From: Martinezella rhizogenes
Lineage (GTDB): Bacteria; Pseudomonadota; Alphaproteobacteria; Rhizobiales; Rhizobiaceae
Assembly: GCA_013322215.1 (NCBI GenBank)
Contig: JAAMEZ010000058.1
Coordinates: 620,001 to 684,000, forward strand
Length of the DNA: 64,000 bases
Direction of reading: 5' to 3'
The notes under the pieces were generated by a model. The model searched no databases. It had not been told where the DNA came from and worked only from the letters and a program-made list of their open reading frames with translations. The position numbers were made by a program, and so were the translations under genes. Positions 27,668-36,773 of this stretch are shown here, piece after piece; positions within the stretch are counted from its first letter, which is position 1; each line of letters opens with the position of its first letter.

Positions 27668-28321
27668 ATGAATACCGACAGGATGGCCCAGGCCTTCGCC
27701 CCGTTCGAAGCACTGGCTGCGGATCTGATCCCCCATGCCGCCGATGGCGATGACGGTTCGCACGATATTGCCCACATCCTGCGCGTCTTCCGCAACGCCA
27801 TGGCCATTCAGGCCGAGGAAGGCGGCAACGCCCGAATTCTCGCCGCCGCCGTGCTGCTGCATGACTGTGTTTCCGTCGAAAAGAATTCGCCGCATCGCGC
27901 GCAGGCATCGCGGCTCGCTGCCGAGAAAGCTTCGGGCATCCTGCGGCAACTCGGCTGGACTGACGAAGATATTGCGGCGACGGCGCATGCGATCACCACG
28001 CATAGTTTCTCCGCCAACCTGCCGCCGGAAACGCTGGAAGCGAAGATCCTGCAGGATGCCGACCGGCTGGATGCGATCGGCATGGTGGGCGCTGCGCGCT
28101 GTTTCTACATTGCCGGGCGTCTCGGCTCCGGCCTATACGACCCCTTCGATCCGCTTGCGACAGAGCGGGCACTCGATGACAAGCGCTTCGCCATTGACCA
28201 TTTCGAGACAAAGCTGTTCAAACTGGCGGATGGATTCCAGACCGAGACCGGGGCCAAGTTTGCCGAAGCGCGGCATGACCGGCTGAAAACCGTGCTGGCA
28301 ATGTTCATCGACGAAATCTGA
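27668..28321 (+). CDS. HD-domain phosphohydrolase
   Basis: A 217-residue HD protein of the YedJ-like group. Metal-binding residues are H32-D33 in SHDIAHILRV, H65-D66 in LLHDCVSV and a distal aspartate in LQDADRLDAIG. The substrate is unknown. GGAGCAAG precedes the ATG. It ends 9 bases before the MOSC gene, so they are probably one transcript. Confidence 0.85.
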   Translation: MNTDRMAQAFAPFEALAADLIPHAADGDDGSHDIAHILRVFRNAMAIQAEEGGNARILAAAVLLHDCVSVEKNSPHRAQASRLAAEKASGILRQLGWTDEDIAATAHAITTHSFSANLPPETLEAKILQDADRLDAIGMVGAARCFYIAGRLGSGLYDPFDPLATERALDDKRFAIDHFETKLFKLADGFQTETGAKFAEARHDRLKTVLAMFIDEI

Positions 28322-28330
28322 GGGCCATCC

Positions 28331-29179
28331 ATGCGCGTCAGCGATCTTTTCATCTATCCCCTCAAGAGCGCGCGCGGCATCGCCATTCCGTCTGCTGCCA
28401 TCGATGCCTTCGGTCTTGCGGGAGATCGTCGCGCCATGCTGGTCGACCCCTCGGGCAACTTCATTACCCAGCGCGAATTGCAGGCATTGGCCCGGATCGA
28501 TATCCAGCCGGCGCCTTCCTATCTGCGCCTGAAGATGGAGGGCAAGCCCGACATCATCGTGCCGCCGCCGCACCCCGACAACCGCATGAACATCATCGTC
28601 TGGAAATCAGCCGTCAACGCCTCCGTTGCGGATGAGGAAACCAACAAGGCGCTGTCGGCCTGGCTGAATCGCGAGGTCAAGATGGTGTTCTTCGACAGGC
28701 TGGCCAAGCGTATCGCCAGTCCGGAATGGGCAGGCGAGGATACGCCGGTCACCTTTGCCGACGGATACCAGATCCTCGTCACAACCACCGGCTCGCTGAA
28801 GGCACTGAACGCCAATCTTGCCACGCACGGTGAAGGCGCTGTCGGCATGGAGCGCTTCCGCCCCAACATCGTCATCGATATCGACGAGGAATGGCCGGAA
28901 GACCGCTGGGCGGCAATCGAGATCGGCGGCATCCGCCTCGATCTCGTCAAGCCTTGCTCGCGCTGCATCATGACAACGCAGGATCAGCAGACCGGCTCGC
29001 GTGACGTGCCGAACCCCATGCCCGCCATGAGCCGCATCCGCATGTCCGCCGACCGGCGCGTCCCCGGCCCGCTCTTCGGCTGGAACGCCGTACCACGCGG
29101 CGAAGGCTCGGTGAAGATCGGGGATACGGTGACGGTGCTTGAGGAGCGGCCGGAGGGCTGGGCGCTCAAGCGCAAATAA
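28331..29179 (+). CDS. MOSC domain protein
   Basis: A 282-residue protein with an N-terminal beta-barrel domain (VSDLFIYPLKSARGI) and a C-terminal MOSC domain whose conserved cysteine lies in KPCSRCIMTTQD. MOSC proteins handle sulfur or molybdenum cofactor; this type is related to YcbX and the mitochondrial amidoxime-reducing proteins, so it may reduce N-hydroxylated compounds. That role is inferred. It directly follows the HD gene. Confidence 0.88.
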   Translation: MRVSDLFIYPLKSARGIAIPSAAIDAFGLAGDRRAMLVDPSGNFITQRELQALARIDIQPAPSYLRLKMEGKPDIIVPPPHPDNRMNIIVWKSAVNASVADEETNKALSAWLNREVKMVFFDRLAKRIASPEWAGEDTPVTFADGYQILVTTTGSLKALNANLATHGEGAVGMERFRPNIVIDIDEEWPEDRWAAIEIGGIRLDLVKPCSRCIMTTQDQQTGSRDVPNPMPAMSRIRMSADRRVPGPLFGWNAVPRGEGSVKIGDTVTVLEERPEGWALKRK

Positions 29180-29356
29180 ATGCCTGGCAATTCGGGACAA
29201 CCCGCTTGAAGATGGTGGAATTACCCTAAGTAGTACAAGCAACCGCGATATTAGAGTTATTTCCGAACCCGCACACTGTCGCGCCAAGCTCCAGAACGGA
29301 AGTCGGACTTGTTCATCAAATCGCTCCTCCGCTCGATTGAGTTAAATCCCGTCAAA

Positions 29357-30466
29357 ATGCCAAGTCGTCTTACGGCGGCTGCGGCCTATATCCTCTCCCT
29401 TGTCATCCTAACTACAACGGTTGTCGCTCCGAGCGTCGCGCAGGACGCCGCCTCGAAGGACGGCTATCGATTTCAAAAGGCCTCCTTGCAGCACATTCCG
29501 GATTACGATGTCCTGTCGCTTGCTTACCCGCCCAATCTGGGGCTTCTCATCGCGAACGGGCGGGATGGCTATCTCACTGAAATGAGCCATGATTCAGCGC
29601 CTATTCAGCGTTTGCGGCTGCTTCTCGGGCTTGGGGAATACACATACGACGCCACTTCCGAGGGGCTGCATGGCTATTTCAGCGCTCCTGCCGGAACGTT
29701 GGCGCCGCGGTTGCTTGTCGCTCTGCAGGAAGCGGGCTTCTCCGATCGTGCGAAAGTCGTTGCGGAAGCGATAGCGGCCTTCGGGCCAAACTACCCGGTC
29801 GAAGACAAGATACGCTCGGATTTCTTTGCCCAGAGCTTCCTGCGCATCCAGGAAGGCATTGTGCCCGATCTTTCGAAGCCGCCGACAGCCATTGACGTCA
29901 GGCTGCGGGAACTCGGGACGATGCTTGCCAACAAGACTGCGTTTCGTGCCGAAGTGGAGGCCTATGCCGCACGCGATCCGGTCGTCGCGGCGGCGCTGAA
30001 ACATGCACGCGAGACCCTTACCGACGAGCAGCGCCTGTCATATTTGCAGGATCAATTATTGCCAGGTCCATCCGGCTTCGGCGAGGCGGCCGAGATCAAG
30101 GCACGGATCGAAACGATGCCGCCGAGCTATCGCACGACCTATGTCCTGATCATCCTCATGGGCGAAGTGTTTAACGGCGGAACACACCAGTTCTTTTACA
30201 ATTCCAGCGGGGCTTTCGCCGAATATGTTCCGCAGGCTTTGCGTGAGGTGGGCAAGAATGATGCTGCTGTGATCATCGAGACGGCCATAGCCATGTTTCC
30301 GAAGCCCTATCCGGTTTCGACGGAAGAGCGTCGCCGTATTTCCTTTCAACATGAATGGAACACATGGGATGACAAGCTCGATTCATTCAGTAACGCCATC
30401 GAAAACGACGACATCTCGGCAGCGCTTGCCGCCTACGCCAAAAAGCAGGGTATTCTTCCAAACTGA
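29357..30466 (+). CDS. exported protein with two DUF4375-like (DMP19-like) segments
   Basis: A 369-residue protein with a signal peptide (YILSLVILTTTVVAPSVAQ). The C-terminal part contains EVFNGGTHQFFYNSSG followed by VPQALREVGKNDAAVI, the DUF4375 signature. A first segment near residues 90-155 (GEYTYDATSEGLHGYFS, then LLVALQEAGFSDRAKVV) has the same layout, so the domain is duplicated. The ATG at 29357 is chosen for the signal peptide; a TTG at 29309 with a CGGAAG site would add 16 residues. It converges on recO with 15 bases between the stops. Confidence 0.72.
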   Translation: MPSRLTAAAAYILSLVILTTTVVAPSVAQDAASKDGYRFQKASLQHIPDYDVLSLAYPPNLGLLIANGRDGYLTEMSHDSAPIQRLRLLLGLGEYTYDATSEGLHGYFSAPAGTLAPRLLVALQEAGFSDRAKVVAEAIAAFGPNYPVEDKIRSDFFAQSFLRIQEGIVPDLSKPPTAIDVRLRELGTMLANKTAFRAEVEAYAARDPVVAAALKHARETLTDEQRLSYLQDQLLPGPSGFGEAAEIKARIETMPPSYRTTYVLIILMGEVFNGGTHQFFYNSSGAFAEYVPQALREVGKNDAAVIIETAIAMFPKPYPVSTEERRRISFQHEWNTWDDKLDSFSNAIENDDISAALAAYAKKQGILPN

Positions 30467-30481
30467 GACTACAGAGCGGCC

Positions 30482-31261
30482 TCAGCGCTCGATTGCCATT
30501 GCAGCCGTGCTTGGCGGCCTCTCCTCCGAGACCATTGCAACCGCCTTCAACGCGGCCTGCATGAAACCGTCGCGCGCCGCGGCGATCTCAATGCCACGCG
30601 GCTCGTAGACGTGGCGATGCAGAAAGTAGCCGGTCAGCCGAAAGGCGGCGGAAAGGCTTTCCCTATCCGCGGCGATCATGGCGCCGGTCGTCAGGAACGG
30701 CGGCAGGGCCAGCATCTTGTCCGCCCATGGCATGCCGGCTGCCCGGCAGACGGCACGCCCGGACTTCGGAGAAACGAACGCCAGATCCTCGCGCACGCCG
30801 GTTGCCGCGCATTCGGTAAGATCGAGCCCGAAACCCAGATCGTTCAGCACGGCAAGCTCGAAGCGCACGAAGAGTTCTCCGGCATCGGCCGGGTTCTGCA
30901 GGTTTTCCAGGATGACATCGAGCGCATCATAGAGATGCGGATGCGGATCTCGTTCCGGCAGCAACCGCAGCAATGCGGCCATCGCCTGCACGCCATAGAC
31001 GGCGGTTGCGGTTTCCATAAGCCGCGCGGCCCTCAGCGTGACCGGCTCCATGCGAAATTCGCCGAGATGTTCGTGCAGCCTTGCCCGCCAGGTGACCTCG
31101 ACGAGATTGCCGGCCTGCAGCACCGGCTGCATGGCGCGCGAGCGGCCGGATCGCACCAGCCCCATGTGGCGACCGCGGGCACGCGTCATGACCTCGGCGA
31201 CGACACTGGTCTCGCCGAGACGTTTGACGCCCAGAATGATCGCATGGTCCTGCCACTGCAT
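30482..31261 (-). CDS. recO: DNA repair protein RecO
   Basis: A 259-residue RecO, which with RecR loads RecA onto gapped DNA. The N-terminal OB fold begins MQWQDHAIILGVKRLGETS, and the sequence EVMTRARGRHMGLVRSGRSR is typical of rhizobial RecO. The helical C-terminal half lacks an obvious zinc-binding cysteine set. In many alphaproteobacteria recO lies next to era; here a response regulator and a Crp/Fnr gene lie between them. Confidence 0.92.
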   Translation of the reverse strand: MQWQDHAIILGVKRLGETSVVAEVMTRARGRHMGLVRSGRSRAMQPVLQAGNLVEVTWRARLHEHLGEFRMEPVTLRAARLMETATAVYGVQAMAALLRLLPERDPHPHLYDALDVILENLQNPADAGELFVRFELAVLNDLGFGLDLTECAATGVREDLAFVSPKSGRAVCRAAGMPWADKMLALPPFLTTGAMIAADRESLSAAFRLTGYFLHRHVYEPRGIEIAAARDGFMQAALKAVAMVSEERPPSTAAMAIER

Positions 31262-31319
31262 CGGCCGGTTGCCCCGAAAGATTTTTGCGATTCGAGTTTA
31301 GGACAAATGGCTGCCGCTG

Positions 31320-31691
31320 TCACATGGCGAGCGGGGAGCCGCCGGCCAGAGTCTCGACGAAGAGGCGCATGGATTGTTCGTCGAAAGGCTTGTTCAAAAG
31401 CGGCACATGCCGCAGATCTGCCGGAAAATCGAGTGTATCGGGATAGCCGGTGACGAAGCCGAAGGAAATGCCGCGTTCCATCAGCAATCGAGCAAAGCCG
31501 AAACTCGTCGACTCCCCGAGATTCACGTCGAGCATCGCAAAATCATAATGTTCAGAATGAACGGCGTTGACCGCCTGTTCCAGATTCGAAGCAATCTCAA
31601 CCTGTTGAATTCCGACGAGGTGAAGAATTTCCTCCGCCTCCATGGCAATGATGAGATTATCTTCCAGTATAAGGACGCGCTGAAACGTCAT
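31320..31691 (-). CDS. single-domain response regulator
   Basis: A 123-residue receiver domain without an output domain. The acidic pocket is E10-D11, the phosphate acceptor D55 (AMLDVNLGES), the switch residue T81 and the invariant lysine K101 (LLNKPFDE). Such proteins usually act in phosphorelays or bind partners directly. The start at 31691 gives a normal receiver N terminus. No histidine kinase is adjacent, so its partner is elsewhere. Confidence 0.88.
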   Translation of the reverse strand: MTFQRVLILEDNLIIAMEAEEILHLVGIQQVEIASNLEQAVNAVHSEHYDFAMLDVNLGESTSFGFARLLMERGISFGFVTGYPDTLDFPADLRHVPLLNKPFDEQSMRLFVETLAGGSPLAM

Positions 31692-32021
31692 ATCAGCGCC
31701 ATCCTTGCACGTACGCGCCAGCTGGCGTACCCCGTAAAAAGTCCCGCATCTATCCCTCCGGCGCCAATCATCGGCCCGTATTGAATGGATGGTTTTGCCC
31801 ATCCGTCTTGGCTCGGTCTCTTGTGACATGACTTCGCCTCCAACCCGCTTCGCACTTTTTGCACTGCGGTACTATGGGCTCGTCACCATGCTCCAATCGC
31901 TTTTGCCGCCGGGGTTAGTAAAAGGTGAAACTGGTCGAAAAGTGACGATGACAATAATCTATGCTGATACAGTTGTTGTCAGCATTTAAAAAAGACATGT
32001 TGTTTGCGCAAAGAGCCGCCC
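31692..32021. other. gap between response regulator and Crp/Fnr gene
   Basis: About 330 bases. A small hairpin (CGCCCT / AGGGCG, 32017-32036) overlaps the end of the Crp/Fnr gene and could weakly terminate it. The AT-rich stretch near 31910-31990 may hold the response-regulator promoter. No gene is convincing. Confidence 0.45.
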
Positions 32022-32777
32022 TCAAATGAAAGGGCGCCTGACCGAATCAAGGCCGTCCCAGCCGGCAAGCTCAGCAAGCCCTTCGCCGTCCAAAACCTCG
32101 CAGCCTCGCTCCTGCCAGAGTAGCAGTTTCCGCGCTGCCAACTTTTTCAATGTCTTATTGGTATGGACCACCGAAAGACCCAGCGTATCGGCGACGTGCT
32201 GCTGCCGGATAGGGATGGTCTTGCTGCCGTTGAACAGGCGGAGAGCGCGAGCACGCTGATGCAGATACGCGATCAGATAGGCTGCACGCTCGAGTGCGGA
32301 GCGGCGGCCTATGCTTAGAAGATGTTCATCCAGTATCCGCTCCTCACGCGAGGCGATCCAGGTCAGATCATAGGCCAGCGAAGGATGGGAGTTATAGAGC
32401 GTCATCAATTCCGTGCGCTCGAAAACGCAAAGCGATATCGGAGAAAGCGCCTCCGTCGAGTGCTGCATCTCGCCCATGATCGAACCCTGCAATCCGATGA
32501 GGTCGCCAGGCATCACATAATTCAGGATCTGACGGCGCCCATCCTCCAGCGTCTTGTAGCGGAAGCCCCAGCCCGAGAGGATGGTGAAAAGGTGGGCGCT
32601 ATGCGCGCCTTCGAGGAAAATCGTGGCACCGGCGTCGACAAGCAGCTCCCCTTTCTTGAAGCCACTGATGAAACTTAGCTCGTCGCGCTCGAATTCACGG
32701 AAATGCGGGAGAGACCTTAACGGACATTGCTGGCACGGTGTGCGTTGTCCATGCACCGTCGCAGCTGCCTTTGCCAT
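32022..32777 (-). CDS. Crp/Fnr family transcription regulator
   Basis: A 251-residue regulator with an N-terminal cyclic-nucleotide-type sensor domain (about 30-150) and a C-terminal winged helix (about 165-240; RQQHVADTLGLSVVHTNKTLKKL is the recognition region). The N terminus has C15 and C18 (PCQQCPLR), as in several rhizobial Fnr-like proteins, but not the four cysteines needed for a classical Fnr iron-sulfur cluster. The effector is unknown. AGGGAGCG precedes the ATG. Confidence 0.88.
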   Translation of the reverse strand: MAKAAATVHGQRTPCQQCPLRSLPHFREFERDELSFISGFKKGELLVDAGATIFLEGAHSAHLFTILSGWGFRYKTLEDGRRQILNYVMPGDLIGLQGSIMGEMQHSTEALSPISLCVFERTELMTLYNSHPSLAYDLTWIASREERILDEHLLSIGRRSALERAAYLIAYLHQRARALRLFNGSKTIPIRQQHVADTLGLSVVHTNKTLKKLAARKLLLWQERGCEVLDGEGLAELAGWDGLDSVRRPFI

Positions 32778-32862
32778 GAAACGCTCCCTAAAGTTGCGGC
32801 GGCGTCAGCCATATGCCCGACAAACCACTGCAATATAAAGCGCTCAGGGAAGCAAAGTTCCA

Positions 32863-33819
32863 TCAATGCGGGAAGTCGAGCCCCATTTCCCGGAAACGCT
32901 CCGGGTCGTCTCCCCAGTTTTCACGGACCTTGACGAAGAGGAAGAGGTGCACGGGCTGCTCCAGAATTTCGGAGAGTTCCTTGCGCGACGCGGTCGAGAT
33001 CGCCTTGATCGTCTCACCACCCTTGCCGAGGGCGATCTTCTTCTGGCTGTCGCGCTCGACATAGATCACCTGCTCGATGCGCACCGAGCCGTCCTTGCGC
33101 TCTTCCCACTTCTCCGTCTCGACATGCGAGGAATAGGGAAGCTCCTGGTGCAGGCGCAGAAACAGCTTCTCGCGGGTGATTTCGGCGGCAAGCTGACGCA
33201 TCGGCAAGTCCGAAATCTGGTCCTCGGGATAGTACCAGGGACCTTCCGGCAGGGTCTTCGCCAGATAGTCCATGACGTCGTCGCAGCCGGAGCCGTTTTC
33301 GGCCGAGATCATGAAGGTCTGCTCGAAGGCGATCTTCTCGTTGGCCGCAGCGGCGAGCGCCAAAAGATCCTCGCGACGAACGCGGTCGATCTTGTTCAAG
33401 ACCAGGATTTTCGGCTGGGAGACGTCCTTCAAGCCTTCCAGGATGGCCTCCGCATCACCGCGCAAGCCACGCTCGCTGTCGATCAGCAGCATGATGAGAT
33501 CGGCATCCTTGGCGCCGCCCCAGGCAGACGTCACCATCGCGCGGTCAAGCCTGCGCCGCGGCTTGAAGATGCCGGGCGTGTCCATGAAGACGATCTGCGC
33601 GTTGTTGTGAATGGCGATGCCGCGCACGATCGCGCGCGTCGTCTGCACCTTGTGGCTGACGATCGAAACCTTGGCGCCCACGAGCCGGTTCACCAGCGTC
33701 GACTTGCCGGCATTGGTGGGGCCGATGAGGGCCACGAAACCCGAATGCGTCGGGCCGATATGTTCAACCGCGCCGTCTTCGGCGGGCGTGTCCTGCTGAT
33801 TGGTCATTTTTTCCGTCAT
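32863..33819 (-). CDS. era: GTPase Era
   Basis: A 318-residue GTPase that helps mature 16S rRNA and the small ribosomal subunit. The P loop GPTNAGKST is at 33-41, the G3 motif DTPG at 80-83, and NKID at about 141. A KH RNA-binding domain follows (IALGKGGETIKAIS). A second Met at residue 5 is an equally good start. It lies downstream of lepB-rnc in the usual alphaproteobacterial order, but a pair of palindromic repeats separates it from rnc. Confidence 0.96.
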   Translation of the reverse strand: MTEKMTNQQDTPAEDGAVEHIGPTHSGFVALIGPTNAGKSTLVNRLVGAKVSIVSHKVQTTRAIVRGIAIHNNAQIVFMDTPGIFKPRRRLDRAMVTSAWGGAKDADLIMLLIDSERGLRGDAEAILEGLKDVSQPKILVLNKIDRVRREDLLALAAAANEKIAFEQTFMISAENGSGCDDVMDYLAKTLPEGPWYYPEDQISDLPMRQLAAEITREKLFLRLHQELPYSSHVETEKWEERKDGSVRIEQVIYVERDSQKKIALGKGGETIKAISTASRKELSEILEQPVHLFLFVKVRENWGDDPERFREMGLDFPH

Positions 33820-33823
33820 TCCC

Positions 33824-33938
33824 TAGAGTCGGATGACTTTAGGTCGAACCGACCTAAAATCCGAATCCGCTCTAAAATCAAAGAAGTAGAGCATGATGTC
33901 CTCCGAAATCCCCTGACACTTTTCGGCATCATGCTCTA
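33824..33938. repeat. two palindromic repeat units between era and rnc
   Basis: Unit 1 (33824-33874) has outer arms TAGAG/CTCTA, middle arms CGGAT/ATCCG and a perfect inner stem TTTAGGTCG / CGACCTAAA with the loop AAC. Unit 2 (33887-33938) has arms TAGAGCATGATG / CATCATGCTCTA and an inner stem CCGAAA / TTTCGG with a 4-base bulge. Unit 2 resembles a repeat I recall as very common between genes in Rhizobium and Agrobacterium (mosaic intergenic elements). In the rnc-era transcript both would form stable hairpins. Confidence 0.8.
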
Positions 33939-33942
33939 GCAG

Positions 33943-34662
33943 TTACGTCTCAGTCGGCTGAGGCTGCCAAACACCTTCGCGCTCCAGAATCCGCGTCGCA
34001 GCCACCTGCTCGGCCGCGCGCTTGGAGCGTTCAATTCCGGTCTCCGGCGTCGTTCCCTTCACTTCCACCGTCACGGTGAAGCGGGGATCATGATCCGGTC
34101 CGCTGCGATCATCAACCCTGTAGACCGGGGTAACACCGAATTTCGCATGCGCCCATTCCTGCAATTCCGTCTTGGCGTCGCGCCTTGCACCCTCCGGCCG
34201 GATGGCGCGGCGCTCCCAAAAACGCAGGATGAACGCGCGGGCAACTTCGAGCCCACCGTCCAGGTAGAGCGCAGCAATCAGGCTTTCGACGACATCGGCG
34301 CGCACGTTCAGCATGCGCTTGCCCGTCAGCTTCTTCACGTCGGCACCGGTGCGGATGTAAAGATGCAGCTCCATTTCATCGGCAACTTCGGCGCAGGTCT
34401 CCGCGCTCACGAGCTGGTTGAGGCGCACGGAAAGCTCGCCTTCCGTCGCAGCACCGAATGTCTTGAAGAGCAATTCTGCGATGCACAGGCCAAGAACTCG
34501 GTCGCCGAGAAATTCCAACCGTTCATAGTTGCCTGTCTTGTGCGTACGCGCGCTGGCATGGGTCAGCGCGCGGTCGAGACGCTCCTTTTCGGCGAATTCG
34601 TAGCCTATAGCAACCTCAAGCCTGGCACGATCCGCCTGGGAGAGCGTCTGCGCCTTCGTCAT
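33943..34662 (-). CDS. rnc: ribonuclease III
   Basis: A 239-residue double-strand-specific endoribonuclease that processes rRNA and mRNA. The catalytic signature NYERLEFLGD is at residues 45-54, with the second acidic cluster in RADVVESLIAALYLDGG, and a C-terminal double-stranded RNA-binding domain. The start at 34662 overlaps the lepB stop (ATGA), so a longer upstream start is unlikely. Confidence 0.95.
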   Translation of the reverse strand: MTKAQTLSQADRARLEVAIGYEFAEKERLDRALTHASARTHKTGNYERLEFLGDRVLGLCIAELLFKTFGAATEGELSVRLNQLVSAETCAEVADEMELHLYIRTGADVKKLTGKRMLNVRADVVESLIAALYLDGGLEVARAFILRFWERRAIRPEGARRDAKTELQEWAHAKFGVTPVYRVDDRSGPDHDPRFTVTVEVKGTTPETGIERSKRAAEQVAATRILEREGVWQPQPTET

Positions 34663-35405
34663 TCGACAACCTTGAAAATACGGTCCCAACGCATGTTGGT
34701 CGGCCATTTCCAGACTTCACGGAAGGAGGTGTCATGACCCAGCGAGAAGAAGATGATGCTGGCACGGCCGATCAGGTTCTCAGCAGGGACATAGCCGACA
34801 TCGAAACGGCTGTCGTCGGAATTGTCACGATTGTCGCCCATCATGAAATAATGGCCCGGCGGAACGACATATTCCTGGGTATTGTCGCCACGAGAGTTCG
34901 GCGAGAGATCCAGCGTGTCATAAACCTTGCCGGTATCCGGCAAGCGCTCGCTGTAGACAGCGATGTTGTCGCCCGGCTCCTGGCTATAGTCCGACGAGAA
35001 AGTGCCGTGCGGCTCGCGCGGAACGGCCTGGCCGTTGATGTAGAGGATGTCGTTCTTGACCTGGATGCGGTCGCCCGGCAGACCGATCACGCGCTTGATG
35101 TAGTCGACATCAGGATTCGGCGGGAAGCGGAAGACCACGACGTCGCCACGCTTCGGCTCGCTGCCCAGGATGCGGCCGCTGAACAGATCCGGCGAGAACG
35201 GCATTGAATACTTGGAATAGCCATAGGCGAACTTGTTGACGAAGATGTAGTCGCCGACAAGAAGCGTCGGCATCATCGAGCCGGACGGGATGGTGAATGG
35301 CTGGAAGAGAAACGTGCGGATGATCATGGCCAGGACGAGCGCCTGAACGATGACCTTGATGTTCTCCCACAGGGCGTTCTGCTGTTTTACGGCTTTCTCG
35401 GACAC
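34659..35405 (-). CDS. lepB: signal peptidase I
   Basis: A 248-residue membrane-anchored serine protease that removes signal peptides. One membrane helix (about 18-35) precedes the catalytic serine S43 (PSGSMMPTLL); the general base is K104 (DYIKRVIGLPGD), and the GDNRDNSDDSR box is present. It heads the lepB-rnc-era group and is coupled to rnc by a 4-base overlap. Confidence 0.95.
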   Translation of the reverse strand: MSEKAVKQQNALWENIKVIVQALVLAMIIRTFLFQPFTIPSGSMMPTLLVGDYIFVNKFAYGYSKYSMPFSPDLFSGRILGSEPKRGDVVVFRFPPNPDVDYIKRVIGLPGDRIQVKNDILYINGQAVPREPHGTFSSDYSQEPGDNIAVYSERLPDTGKVYDTLDLSPNSRGDNTQEYVVPPGHYFMMGDNRDNSDDSRFDVGYVPAENLIGRASIIFFSLGHDTSFREVWKWPTNMRWDRIFKVVE

Positions 35406-35519
35406 GCAGTCTTATTCCTTTTTCGCACCCCACCGGCGCACTTGCATTCTGGCACTGTCTACTCGCTTCATATCATCGCGGCAATGGCGCGGATGCCAAA
35501 AGCGACATACAGTCGTGAT

Positions 35520-35924
35520 TCAGGCATCCATCGGTAGCGCTTCGATGATCACAAAAGCCTGAGCAAGAGGAAAATCATCTGTTATCGTCAAATGAATGGC
35601 GGCGCGATGATTTGGCGGCAACATAGCTGCCACTCTTTCGGCAGCACCGCCGGTCAATTCCATCGTCGGCTTGCCGCTTGGCAGATTGACGACTCCCATG
35701 TCGCGCCAGAAGACACCCTGCGCCAACCCTGTACCCAAAGCCTTGGAGCAGGCTTCCTTGGCGGCAAAGCGCTTGGCATAGGAGGCCGCCTTGTTCTTGC
35801 GGCGCTCGGACTTGGCGCGCTCTATATCTGTAAAGCAACGCTCGGTGAATCGGGCGCCGAAACGCTCGATCGTCTTCTCGACCCGGCGGATGTCGATAAG
35901 ATCACTGCCTATGCCGATAATCAT
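35520..35924 (-). CDS. acpS: holo-[acyl-carrier-protein] synthase
   Basis: A 134-residue phosphopantetheinyl transferase that activates acyl carrier protein for fatty-acid synthesis. The motifs GIGSDLIDIRRVE at the N terminus and RFAAKEACSKALGTG are complete. The length is normal. A GGAGGG site precedes the ATG. It lies upstream of lepB on the same strand with a 114-base gap. Confidence 0.95.
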   Translation of the reverse strand: MIIGIGSDLIDIRRVEKTIERFGARFTERCFTDIERAKSERRKNKAASYAKRFAAKEACSKALGTGLAQGVFWRDMGVVNLPSGKPTMELTGGAAERVAAMLPPNHRAAIHLTITDDFPLAQAFVIIEALPMDA

Positions 35925-35964
35925 GGGAAGGCCCTCCTGGCGGCCCGGACGAGGTCAGGCACCG

Positions 35965-36552
35965 TCAGACGCTCGATGCGTTTTCGGCGAGCGCCAGCCG
36001 TTCGCGGGCACGTTCCATCAGGCGCTCCTTGCGGCGCGTCTTGAAGGTCTTCACACCATAATAGGTAAGCGCATAGACGATCACGCCCGTCACAATGGCA
36101 GGCGGAATGCCGCCGATCAGCATCGGCTTCAAAACCGGATCCCAGATTTGCGTGAGATCGCCCTTGTGCCACAGTGACGGCAGATCGATGCTGCCGCCCT
36201 GGCCGCCGCTGTCGCGCGCCAGAATCAGATGGCCGATCTCCCAGGTCAAAGCCCAGATGAAGGGGTAGGTAATCGGATTGCCGGCAGCCAGACAGCCGAG
36301 CGCAGAAGCGATGACGTTTCCGCCGACAAGATAGGCGATGACAATCGCCATGACGAAATGCACACCGATGAACGGCGTCCACGATACGACAATGCCCGCG
36401 GCAAAGCCGGCCGCAACCGAATGCGGCGAGGCGGCGAGGCGAACGAGGCGCTTACCGAAATATTGGAAAGAGCGGACAAAACCCTTGCGGGGCCAAAGAT
36501 GCTCCCGCAACTTTTCCTTGAGTGTCAGTGGTTTTCGGCGACGAAACAGCAT
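35965..36552 (-). CDS. DUF2062 membrane protein
   Basis: A 195-residue inner-membrane protein with about three hydrophobic helices. The segment SPHSVAAGFAAGIVVSWTPFIGVHF and the following NPITYPFIW are typical of DUF2062. The basic termini face the cytoplasm. Function unknown. It ends 40 bases before acpS and may share its transcript. Confidence 0.85.
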   Translation of the reverse strand: MLFRRRKPLTLKEKLREHLWPRKGFVRSFQYFGKRLVRLAASPHSVAAGFAAGIVVSWTPFIGVHFVMAIVIAYLVGGNVIASALGCLAAGNPITYPFIWALTWEIGHLILARDSGGQGGSIDLPSLWHKGDLTQIWDPVLKPMLIGGIPPAIVTGVIVYALTYYGVKTFKTRRKERLMERARERLALAENASSV

Positions 36553-36773
36553 GCGGCTTATCTAGTGCAATGGGGGCCGTCGTGACAAGAGCGGCCGAAC
36601 GTATCATGCACCGATTAAGAACCGAAAGTGCGGCTCTTTTTTGGAACGTCATCTGCGCTGGATGCAGAAAATGGACGCTCTCTTCATTTGCCGGAAGCAA
36701 TCCCGCAAGATCGGGATGCTCCAAGGGCGCAACAATGACGCGCCCCTCTTGGTCTTTTCAGTATTAACAGCGA

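Noticed and set aside
26418..27908. Long antisense frame over the DUF2339 gene
   Set aside because: The plus-strand frame has clear membrane helices and a family match; the antisense protein is a low-complexity Arg/Gln-rich sequence.
31789..31989. Possible 66-residue gene between the response regulator and Crp/Fnr genes
   Set aside because: No ribosome site and no similarity; the region is better explained as a promoter gap.
32022..32777. Oxygen-sensing Fnr with an iron-sulfur cluster
   Set aside because: Only two N-terminal cysteines (C15, C18) are in place; the four-cysteine pattern needed is not present.
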